A DNA stretch of 64,000 nt. It comes from Selaginella moellendorffii. Its lineage: Eukaryota; Streptophyta; Lycopodiopsida; Selaginellales; Selaginellaceae. A program made the translations under genes and the position numbers. Within the stretch, counting starts at the first letter, position 1, and every line of letters begins with the position of its first letter. Of this stretch, positions 33,496-43,315 are shown one piece after another. The notes beneath the pieces were generated by a model. That model saw only the letters and a program-made list of their open reading frames with translations, did no database searches and was not told where the DNA came from. Location of the stretch: assembly GCF_000143415.4 (NCBI RefSeq), contig NW_003314295.1, positions 1,721,950 through 1,785,949 of the forward strand, read 5' to 3'.

Positions 33496-34534
33496 ATGGA
33501 GGTGAACCAGATCGATAATGCACTGAGATCAAAGAATCTAACAGAATCTTTGATCTCAGCCGTTGGGAGAAAAAGGTTTGTTCCCTTGGAGATCCCAGCG
33601 ATGTCGATCGCGTCGCCCGCCGCAGCGAATTCATCCGCTTTGCGATCTCAGCTAGCATTGGCGCCAGCGCCGCGTCCAGTAGCAGTAGCAGCAGCAACAG
33701 CAGCAGTGTACTCTTGTGAGGTCATTTCGTCCGTCTACGAGCCCTATAATCGGGTGGCAAGGGAGACAAGGGACGAGCGCACAAAGAGTCGCGTGATTCG
33801 CCTTCAAGAGCTTGACAATGCAGTAAAACAGTGTCTTTTGTCAGAGTTTATTGGTGGCGGTGGTGGTCGGGTCTTGGATCTGGCTTGCGGTAGACGAGGC
33901 GACATCTTCAAGCTGGATGGACTAAGAGTGCACAAATACGTGGGAGTGGACTTCTCCATGAAAGAATCAGGGAGGCCGAGGCGAGAGCTCAAGCCTGTTT
34001 GTGGAGTACGATTGTTTCTCGTCACGTTTGCCTCAAGATGTCACAGCGGAGGAACCGTATGACGCTTGCAGCTGCCAGCTTGCAATACATTACGCTGCAT
34101 CCAACGAGGCTACCGCACGTACAGCCCTGTACAACATCTCGTCGTCGCTAAAGCCGGGCGGATGGTTTGTAGGCACCACCGTGGACTCGCGGGTGGTTTT
34201 GGACAAGCTAAAGAGGGTGGGCAACACGACGGTGTCCAACAGTGTGCAGCTTGAAGAAACCCGTGAACAAGGAGCTGGTGTTTGGCAACGAATACGACTT
34301 TGCACTGGAGGGCATGGTCAATGACTGCCCTGAGTACCTTGTGTTTTTGATGCGTGGGAGAAGCTTGCAAGGGAGTATGGTCTGGAGCTGGTCATGTACC
34401 AAGAATTTGCTGGCAAACTGGGCAGGAAGGTTGGCGGGCTCACAGCCGCGGAGGCAGAGGTTTTCCCCCTGTATTGCGTCTTTGCTTTCCAAAAGCTCCC
34501 CTGTATGAGCAAGAATAAGAAGCGCAAACGAAAT
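33496..34534 (+). pseudogene. mRNA cap guanine-N7 methyltransferase-like pseudogene, copy 1
   Basis: An open frame at 33496-34062 carries the SAM-binding motif GGRVLDLACGRRGDIFKLDG and KYVGVDFSM. After that the homologous reading jumps frames several times: SIREAEARAQ-type codons in a second frame, then VEYDCFSSRLPQDVTAEEPY and SSSLKPGGWFVGTT in another, EYDFALEGMVNDCPEYLV, and finally LAREYGLELVMYQEF and AEVFPLYCVFAFQKL. Cap methyltransferases methylate the guanosine of the mRNA cap in the nucleus. Here about 19 nt are missing near 34000 compared with copy 2 at 41.88-42.49 kb, and the catalytic domain cannot be read in one frame. An unusual N-terminus with Ala/Pro and Ala/Val runs precedes the domain. 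Confidence 0.78.
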
Positions 34535-34899
34535 TAATTTGGTGAAATGAATGTATAAAAGTCTCTCAATCAAATCTTGTTGTTTGCAAAAGGCAGCGTT
34601 CCCTACTTTCAAGTCCCACTTCTTGGAAGCTTGCCTCCATTCGATAGCATCTTCATAAAAGGCACGTCGAGTTGTCCTAACAATGCAGCAAAGTGCTTTA
34701 AATTCAAAGTCCACGACCATCAGCCCTGGAAAAATCTAATGGTGAAATGAAGCTGATTGATGATTTAAATTGATGGAAAAATGAAAACTAAAGTACATGT
34801 GTGCAGGTTACAGTGCAAGATGCTAGCACATAAGGTTTCAGCTTCTGCAAGTCAAGAGTAATGTAGCTAGCGCAGAACACAGATTTTTTTCCTCGTGAT

Positions 34900-35742
34900 C
34901 TATGTTGTTCTCTGATCATTCGCAGCCGCTTGACTCCAGCAGCTCAGATTGTTGAAACAACCACAATCCAAGACATTTGGTGACAAAAGAGAGTATAGCC
35001 TCTTACCTGGAGAGTTACGTCGAGAGTAACTTGTAGGTGAGACGATCAGCTTGGCAAAGTCGAGACTCGTACGGCATGTCATCCACCTCCAGGTCACCGT
35101 AAACACCCTCCAACACCAACTTTAGACACCGGGCACTTGCGCTCCGTCACAACTCCACCGCGCAACAAGTGGAGTAGCTGGGTGGTGAGGTCGTTTCCAA
35201 AGTTGGACACCCTACCAGCAATCCCGCTGTAAACCTGGAACGCCACTGCTTCCTGAGTTCGACCTGGTTCTCACTCCTCGGCTCGAGCCTCAACCCGTCC
35301 AACTCCAATTCCATTGGAGCCATCGTAGACAAAGAGCGTCGATCGCCTCGCTGCGTCCTCGTGTATGGAACAAGGCGCAGGCAGGCAGTCGAGAGCAGAG
35401 AGAGGAGGAGATGGTCCTGCTCAAACACAAGAATCCCGCGAGTCGACCCTGTCTCCTGTCCGTGGCAGAAGCTCCACCTCCTGTCGGCTGCGTCCCAGGC
35501 AAAGAGCTCGAAGCTACCAGTGCACACATACCCGGCAACCAAGGAGCCACAGAGCGCAGCCAAGCACTTCCCCTCCCTGTTCTCTCGCTGCTCGCAGGAA
35601 GCTCGCCCATGAGGTGCCAGTGGCTTGCTTGGATCACATCGCACGTGGACAGCGCGATGCAGAAGTAGAGGGAGCCAGCGCTGGAAAATACCCTGAATCT
35701 CCGCTCCCATGCAGGGTTGTCAGCCAAAGAGAGAGCTCTCAC
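34900..35742 (-). pseudogene. Possible F-box/kelch-type pseudogene fragment
   Basis: Minus-strand frames show kelch-like pieces: FRVFSSAGSLYFCIALS then WHLMGELPASSERTGRG, and in another frame GSFELFAWDAADRRWSFC followed by GILVFEQDHLLLSLLS. The frame change near 35530-35560 breaks the sequence. Kelch-repeat F-box proteins are abundant in plants, but no F-box is visible, so the assignment is tentative. Confidence 0.35.
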
Positions 35743-35825
35743 ACTGGACAGTCACGGGAATAGGGGAAGCTTGAACCACTCGTCACAGTAGCCATAACAT
35801 GTGTATGCACTCCACGAACCACAAG

Positions 35826-37630
35826 AACTAAGTAATCTTCTAGAATGGTGGAAGCATTAAGCTACCGTAAATTGCTTTTAAGTTTTTGATAGTAATTACA
35901 AGTATTATAATGTCACTTTTAACAAAAGAGGGTTTTTTTATTGTTCATAACGTTAATTAATGTCACAACAATTGTAAAGTTCTTAGTTAACCTCATTTGC
36001 CATGATAATTCCAAACTAAATTGGTTTTTACTGTAATAACTAATTAATTGATAAGCTTTGGAGTAATTCCATTGTTCTCAAGTTGATCGACTTTCGTTAT
36101 TTAGTTGCTTGATACTTTGCATGAACCTTGATGGCAAGTTAGTGAAGTATTTAATTCATTATTTGATTGTGAGTATAATTTTTTTTCTAATGAGAGTATA
36201 ATTTTCATATTGGCATGGAATGCATAAATAAATTTTTTTATCTCCTTGTTAATATGAGAAAAATTTCAAATGGTAAACCACATATCTATATAAAAAAATT
36301 ATAAAAGTTAAAATATTAATTTATTGTGAACTTTGTTTTCACTGAAAATATATCCATGGCATCCATTAAAGAATGTAAGTCCTCACAAATTTTGAGGGTA
36401 AACCTGGAAGAAGTTAGTTCTCTTCCACACCAAAAGAAGAGAGTATAAATTTAAAAGGGATGTAATGTCGTAAATTTCAAAAGTTTGCATTTCTAGAATT
36501 TTTAATTGTTATAGCAAAACATGTTTACCTCAATGTTTTTTTGGTGTAGCTTTGTACAATCGTGATGAACGAGTCTATGGCTTGTGAAAAAAACCGGAAA
36601 ATTTAATTATATAAATTCCAAAAGAAATTTTTATGTAACTTTAACAATAATTTTTTTTTAATATTATTTTAGATCTTTTTTATATTTTTATCTAGTGTGT
36701 GCTAGGTAGAATCACAAAAACTAGGTAACCCTCTAGAATGGTGGAAGCATCAAGTTACGCCACAAATTGTTCCCAAACTCTTGATAGTAGCCACAAGTGT
36801 TATAATGCTACTTTTGGCAAAAGAGGGTATTTTTATTATTCATAAGGTTATACAATTAAATTTTAGGAGTTAATGCCACAACAATTGTAAAATTCTCAGT
36901 TAGCCTCATTTGCCATGGTAATTCCATTGTTTTCAACTATATTAATTTTTGCCGTAATAATTAATTGCTTGATAGGCTTTGGAGTAACTCCACTGTTCTT
37001 AAATTGATTGACTTTCATTACTTAGTTCCTTGATACTTTGCATGAACCTTGATGATAAGTTGGTGAAATATTTAAATCATTATTTGATTGTTAGTGTAAT
37101 TTTCTTTCCAATGAGAGTATAGTTTCCATATTGGCATGGAATGCATAAATAAATTGTTTTGTCTCCTTTTTAATATGAGAAAAATTTTAAATAGTAAACC
37201 ACATATCTATATAAAAAAATTATAAAAGTTAAAATATTGATTCACTTGTGAACTTTGTTTTCACTGAAAATACATCTATGACATCCATGGTAGAATATAA
37301 GTCCTCACAAACTTTGAGGTTAGATTTGGAATAAGTTAGCTCTCTTCCATACCAAAAGAAGAAAGTATAAATTTAAAAGGGATGTAATGTTGTAAATTTC
37401 AAGAGTTTGCATTTCTAGGGTTTTTAATTTCTATAGAGAAATGCATTTATCTTAATGTTTTTTTTTGTGTAGCCTTGTTCAAGTGTGATAAATGAGTCTA
37501 TAGCTTACGAAAATAACATAAAATTTAATTATATAAATTCCAAAATAAATTTTTATATAATTTTAATAAAAATTTAATTTTTTAATGTTATTTTAGATCT
37601 TTTTTATCTTTCTACCTAGTGTGTGCTAAT
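35826..37630. repeat. Roughly 0.9-kb AT-rich tandem direct repeat, two copies
   Basis: Copy A (about 35826-36714) and copy B (about 36719-37630) are collinear. Shared landmarks include CTAGAATGGTGGAAGCAT (35840 and 36733), AATGCCACAACAATTGTAAA-type sequence, TGGCATGGAATGCATAAATAA, and TAGTGTGTGCTA at the ends (36703 and 37618). Offsets run from 893 to 915 bp. There is no coding frame, terminal inverted repeat or recognisable transposase. Confidence 0.85.
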
Positions 37631-38819
37631 TTATTTTTGATAGCATAAGAATGCACTTCCAATATTAAATTAAAACTATGATCTTCGCAAAGTTTAATCA
37701 TATTACATTTTAAGTAAATATACATTATGGTTATTGTTAACGAGGGGATCAGTGTTAAAATGTAAAATTATTTCTACTTTATTTAGCATTAAAATGTAAG
37801 TCCTTTAGTATAAATAATAATAGATGTCGAACTCTCACCCAACTCATTATACCAAAATGTAAAAATCAAGAAGCCTTTTATTGAATCACTCTTATACATT
37901 TTAATAATTGGATTTTACAAAATACTTATTTAAGAAATAAACTTTTCTCCCACTTGTTAATATTATATGCCTTTTTAATAGAAAAAAAAGATTCAAAATT
38001 GATGGTATATTAATGATTAAGGGTTGTGCATTTTTCTTCCCTAAGACTTTATAATTGAGTTAAATTTGATAAAAGTGCATAAAGGTTGATTATCTGATTT
38101 ATAGCATGCCATTATTTTATGGATTTATTGTGGGTAGCTACATAATGGCCATAAAAAACTAGATAAAAAGAAATTTAATCCATGTTTCAATTGAAAACTT
38201 TTGATCATAAATTTGTAAATTTTAAATTTTTTTTTATTATTGATTTTGTATATTTATTTTAAGCTCTCACATTACTAAACATAAATGGTTTTAATTGTCC
38301 TTAAGGAATGCTTAGATTTTCAAGAGTACTATCAAAAGGTTCATACAACATTAGTTAATCCAGTATTCATATTTCAAATTTATTTTAGATTTTTCATTAT
38401 ATTGGTCAATGTATGTTCAAATTATCTTTTATTACCATATATTACTATCTATTTAGCTTTACATCACGTGGAAAAAATTGTAAGTAACAAAAGACAGCAG
38501 TTAATTAGGGTTTAAATCTTTTTTTAATTGGTTAATTGTCTTGGGATACATTGAAGTTATCTATATACTACTTTTTGAATTAAGTAATATTAGGTTGAGT
38601 GACTTGTTTGGAAATTTTTGGTTTAATATACTAAATATAAAGGGTGAGTCGGGCTTTTGAAATTTTTAACTTCTATTTATGAAAGTATTAATTTATAAGG
38701 AAGCATAATAAATTATAAATAACAAAAGAAAAAAACTTAAGAGCAGTTTATTAGAGTTCAAACAATAAATTACAATCCAAAACAAAAAGTTAAAGTGTCA
38801 TTGGGTTTAAATAGTATTA
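37631..38819. other. Very AT-rich spacer
   Basis: No gene recognised; one 76-codon frame at 38285-38515 looks like chance in AT-rich DNA. Confidence 0.45.
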
Positions 38820-39035
38820 AGTTGGGTAAACTAAATCTTCTATAAAATTTAAATTTAGGAACTTATACCAATCTTTATTTTCTATGCATGTATGCAAGAT
38901 GAAACAGACTTAGCAACAGCAGGTGAATGAGATTGGGTAACCTTCTATAAAGTTCAAATTTAAAAACTTATACCAATTTTCATTTTCTATGCATGTGTGT
39001 AAGAGGAGATAGACTTAGTAACAACTGTATGTATA
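38820..39035. repeat. Tandem direct repeat of about 105 bp, two copies
   Basis: TATAAA(A/G)TT(T/C)AAATTTA, ACTTATACCAAT and TCTATGCATGT recur at a constant 105-bp offset (for example 38881 and 38986). Confidence 0.75.
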
Positions 39036-39459
39036 CATATGACAAACCTAGCCAGACCTAGCTATGCATGTACATGATCATATACTTCCTTGTATCTTTT
39101 CCATTTATCTCATTTTCTGATTTTTTGTTTGTACCTTTGTTTTAATAATGTAAATGAGTCACATAATATTATCAAACGTAGTCAAATTTATAAATTTGAT
39201 TTGCTAAGTTACAAAATTGAATGGTTTGCACCTTGCTCTTTACCATTTTTCTTTTATACTCTTGCATTCCTCTTTGAATCTCTTAGATGTGATCTTTGTG
39301 AGACAACAAATGATTGGCTTAAGAAGGAGTATCTGAATTCCTCACTTCAACGATAGAATCCGTAGTCATGGGCTTCCTCCAAGGGAGAAAACATTTAGCC
39401 GGGGTGACTAATAGATTCAAGCAACCAGACTATTTTCCTCCATTGTCTTCACCCAGCAC

Positions 39460-40260
39460 TTGCCACTTTAAACTGAGATAGAGATCCTTACATCTGCCAG
39501 AGCTCTGAAAGAGGAGATCACCTCCAAGTCAAGCTCCTTCTCCAAATGTTCAATAGATAGCACATTCCTACCAAAAGGCATTGCCACCAAAGTGGCAGAA
39601 CAGCTCGATCTGCTAAATGAGATTAGTAACTGAAACAACATGGTTGTGCTATTTTGTTCACCTTTCTTGTTACACAAGAGACTTTGAACAAGTATATCAT
39701 CTCGTATAGCTGCCGCTCACTCAAGTACTAACCAAGAAAAGCTTGCAGCATACCATTTTATCCATGCTCTTCACCATCTGACAAAGAAGACCAAAATTAC
39801 CTTGAAGAAACAGCAAGAGCTCATTTCTTTTAATCATTACTGTAAGCGCATCCATAGGATATAAAATGTAGCTCAGAGTCTCACCTATTCAGATAATTGC
39901 CAAGTGTAAGTTCCGGGAAACAGTGGGACTGGACGAGTAGGCGAACAAGTGATTGATCTCCACGGACTTGTGACAAAAACCAGTTTTCATTTTCACGGCC
40001 GGATCTCTGCCATGCCACAAAAGATACTCATATGGCAAAAGAACTCCCAGCACCTCCAGCATCTGTGGTACCACCACGGAGTCAAGTAGGTTTGAAAACC
40101 GAAGTACCTGCGGCACAAGAATCAACGCGTTGCAAATTTGCACAGACAGTACCTCTGGATCATACGTATCTGGCATGAATGTTCAGTATTGTAACTTGAG
40201 AACCTGTACCTGTGGATGAAAGTAGAGTAAACAAACACAAAAGAGCATAGAAATGGCCAG
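39460..40260 (-). other. Unassigned region with coding-like minus-strand segments
   Basis: A minus-strand frame at 39889-40176 reads VLRFSNLLDSVVVPQMLEVL and GVLLPYEYLLWHGRD, preceded by a splice-like acceptor. Another at 39468-39677 reads HLEKELDLEVISSFRALAD. They look more coding-like than chance but match no family I recognise, and may be gene debris like the DNA around them. Confidence 0.25.
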
Positions 40261-40383
40261 CACCTTTGCAAGAAGATAAGAAAGAGAACCCTCACATAGT
40301 GCACGAGACAATCAATCAGCTGCAAACGTTTTCCAGAAGCACCGTAGAGAAAACCTCAGAGCTTTATGAGCGAAAAGAGAAGT

Positions 40384-40745
40384 TCATCTCACCGCTCCAC
40401 AGGTCGACGGCAAGAGATGTTCCAGCTTATGCCGCTGACAGATACAAGTATAGAGATTTTCGACGTCCATGCCATCTGGTTGTGCTCTTGCATGTTCTCG
40501 TAAGTGCTCTTCAAATCTGTAACACCAACGTAAAGCATTCCAGGACACGACATTTCTCTCTGGCATGTGGGCAAACGTTTTCAAAGCTTTATCGATATTC
40601 CCGCAATCGGCATAAGCTGACAGCATAGAGTCCATGCCAGGCGACTTCTCTCCACCATAGAGTCGAGCACAAGCTCAGATTGCTTGAGGCTGCTGCTTTG
40701 GGCGTACGCAGCCAACATGGCGTTTCTGACGGACGCCCTCAAACA
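40384..40745 (-). pseudogene. Decayed copy of part of the PPR gene at 54199-56145
   Basis: Minus-strand reading SMLSAYADCGNIDKALKTF and HMPERNVVSWNAL matches the intact gene's MLSAYAHCGHLDKAEKTF and HMPERNVVSWNALL. CTGCTTTGGGCGTACGCAGC at about 40696 is identical to 55843-55862. Frames are broken and the segment ends abruptly against an esterase relic. Confidence 0.75.
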
Positions 40746-41073
40746 TTTCTGGGGATGTCCTGAACAAGGTGCCAAATGTAGACATTCCTGGCGAGCTTCT
40801 CGCCGTAGCAAGAGTGTCTTCTCGCGCTTGGTTGAGAAGCCCAAGCAATTGCGCTTGATCCTGATCCATTCCCGGAGTGTGGAGCTCGAGAAGCTCGGTG
40901 GTTAAGTTGGTGCTCGTCCTCCAGGGTGTGGGAGAAGTCACTGAAGGTGCGAGAGGGATGGACTGTGGACAAAGAAGAGGACCCTGTTGCAGGTCATGTG
41001 CCAGCCGCGGCGCAAACACCACAATGCTGGCCAAGACATGAAAGACTTTCACAGATCTGGGGAGGACGAGCAA
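40746..41073 (-). pseudogene. Decayed copy of the esterase-like gene
   Basis: Minus-strand pieces VFHVLASIVVFAP, FSHTLEDEH and HSGNGSGSSA match the intact gene at 28796-29869 (FFHVSMVMAA, ASIVVFAPLAM, FSHTLEDEHLRVD, HSGNGSGSSARS), with large internal deletions. It is fused to the PPR relic on its left and faces a PPR relic on its right. Confidence 0.78.
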
Positions 41074-41084
41074 CCCTGTGATTC

Positions 41085-41830
41085 GTGATTAATCAGGAGC
41101 TCATTTGCATCTCGGTGTCCATATCTCTCCAATTAGCTCGTCCAGATGTATGGGCTATGTGGCAGCCGCGAGGGGTGGAATTCGACCCAAGAATTGCTTC
41201 TCCTGGTCCGCGAAATGCTTGCTGCATATGCCCACATCGGGGATCTGGTAGACTTTGAGACATTCTGGAAGATGCATTGCTTCTTTGAACACGATGCCTA
41301 CCGCGTGAGATTGGCCAGCGTGCCTCAAATCTATGACTACCTCGAGCATGGTAGTCGACGAGATTAATCGTGCCGGACGGTAATGGCGAGCGCGTATGGA
41401 TGTTCGGGACTTGATGACGACACGAAAGCCCTGTTGAATGAACACAGTGTGATGCCGTGATTGCATGTTACTGGCATCTACAAGACCTCAAAGCCGACCA
41501 GATCTCTTTTACGTGCTTGTTTCTGGGATTTAGTCACTGCGGAAGGATGGAAGATGCGGAAGGATAGAAGACGCTTTAAGATGCTTCCTCTCGATGCTCG
41601 TGGAACGCTCTAAACGGGAGCAAAAGGAGTTTTCGATCGCAAACCATAGCTTAGTAACTTAGAACTCCATCTTGGCTGGGTTTGTCATCTGAAAGAGGCA
41701 AAGCCTTCTTATCTTGGAACTCGCTCCTCTGTCGTCGCAAAACAGGATGCTGTGAAATGCTGAGCTTGTGTTTGAAGAGATGGCCAAGGGACTCTATGGT
41801 GTGACCATGCAGATGAGAGCAGGGAACGCT
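41085..41830 (+). pseudogene. Decayed chimeric PPR relic
   Basis: 41100-41580 matches the frameshifted PPR gene at 29943-31375 with deletions (CTCCAGATGTATGGG-type start, GTAATGGCGAGCGCGTATGG at 41379, CCGACCAGATCTCTTTTACG at 41494). 41600-41815 matches the middle of the gene at 54199-56145 (AACCATAGCTTAGTAACTTAG, then AAAACAGGATGCTGTGAAATG). No open frame survives. Confidence 0.75.
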
Positions 41831-41873
41831 GCCTCTTAACAAAGTTTAATTGAGAGGCTTTTATTTCACCAAA

Positions 41874-42490
41874 TTAGTTTCGTTTGCGCTTCTTATTCTT
41901 GCTCATACAGAGGAGCTTTTGGAAAGCAAAGACGCAATACAGGGGGAAAACCTCTGCCTCCGCGGCTGTGAGCCCGCTCAGCCTGTGCTTGCCAGGAAAT
42001 TCTTGGAAATTGGCAGGCATGACCAGCTCCAGACCATACTCCCTTGCAAGCTTCTCCCACGCATAAAAAAACACAAGGTACTCAGGGCAGTCAATGACCA
42101 CGCCCTCCAGTGCAAAGTCGTATTCGTTGTCGTGTTGCCCACCCTCTTTAGCTTGTCCAAAACCACCCGTGGTGCCTACAAACCATCCGCCCGGCTTTAG
42201 CGACGACGAGATGTTGTACAGGGCTGTACGTGCGGTAGCCTCGTTGGATGCAGCGTAATGTATTGCAAGCTGGCAGCTGGAAGCGTCATACGGTCCCTCC
42301 GCTGTGACATCTTGAGGCAAACGTGACGAGAAACAATCGTACTCCACAAACTTGGCTCTCATAGCTCTTAGGGCTTGAGCTCTCGCCTCGGCCTCCCTGA
42401 TTCTTTCATGGAGAAGTCCACTCCCAAATATTCACTCCTAGTCCATCCAGCTTATTGCCTCCGCTACCGCAAGCCAGATCCAAAACCCTG
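41874..42490 (-). pseudogene. Cap guanine-N7 methyltransferase-like pseudogene, copy 2
   Basis: An open 162-codon frame (42362-41874) starts MRAKFVEYDCFSSRLPQDVT and reads YDASSCQLAIHYAASNEATA, SLKPGGWFVGTTGGFGQAKE, EYDFALEGVVIDCPEYLVFF and AEVFPLYCVFAFQKLLCM. The SAM motif (VLDLACGSGG-type) lies upstream at about 42485-42440 in a different frame. Residues between the GTT and NEYDF segments are deleted compared with copy 1, so the catalytic fold is incomplete. It is inverted relative to copy 1 at 33.5-34.5 kb. Confidence 0.75.
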
Positions 42491-43315
42491 CAATAAGCCA
42501 TCAATGAAAATAAACTATCACTAAAGATTGTCAATCACTTTTTTATTAGAGATGCATAGTTATTATTTAAAAATAATTCACTTGGTGAATGACAAATTAT
42601 TCATTATCAATCAAGAAAAACTTCTAATAAAAAATGATAATCAATTATCACCAAAAATAACAAGATGAGGAAATTAACTCAAACATCAAATCTAATGAGC
42701 TATCCATAAAAGCACAATGATAAACTAGATGATCTGTAAAATATCAGGAGCCAAAACATTTAAAGTCTTGAAAAGCCACTATAGAGACAACAATTATTGA
42801 ACACTGCTCAGAGACAAAATTTACAATTGCAAAAAACATTGCTAAGCCAAATTCACTTGGTGCTTAAGAAAGTTCATAAATTATAAACTGAAATAAATGA
42901 ATTTCCTAGAACCCCATTTAGCCCTGTGGATGGCAAGGAAGGATTGAATGCCAAGGCGCGCAGTGGCAGCATTGATGCTGCAGCCATAACATTAACCCTG
43001 CAAAATATAAAATATTTGGAAGCTCATACTTGTCTATTGCCTTGTGTCCAAAAAAATATATGTATATTTTAAGAACTCACTATTGTTCACAAAAATCTGT
43101 GTGGCCTATTCTCAAAAATATCTTGGGAAAGAATGTTAATTTACAGAGAAAAAGTATTTTTAAATTTTTGGCCTCTGCAGAGAGAAGGAAAATTTTGATT
43201 AGAATTTCCCAACCATTTTGACTGACCACATTTATTATTCTATTGACTCCAAGTGCACATACATATGCCAAGTTGGAGGACACCATAAGAACACAAAAAG
43301 GGCAAGTAACTCGGA
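42491..43315. other. AT-rich spacer
   Basis: No gene recognised. It probably holds the promoter of the LRR gene at its right end. Confidence 0.45.
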
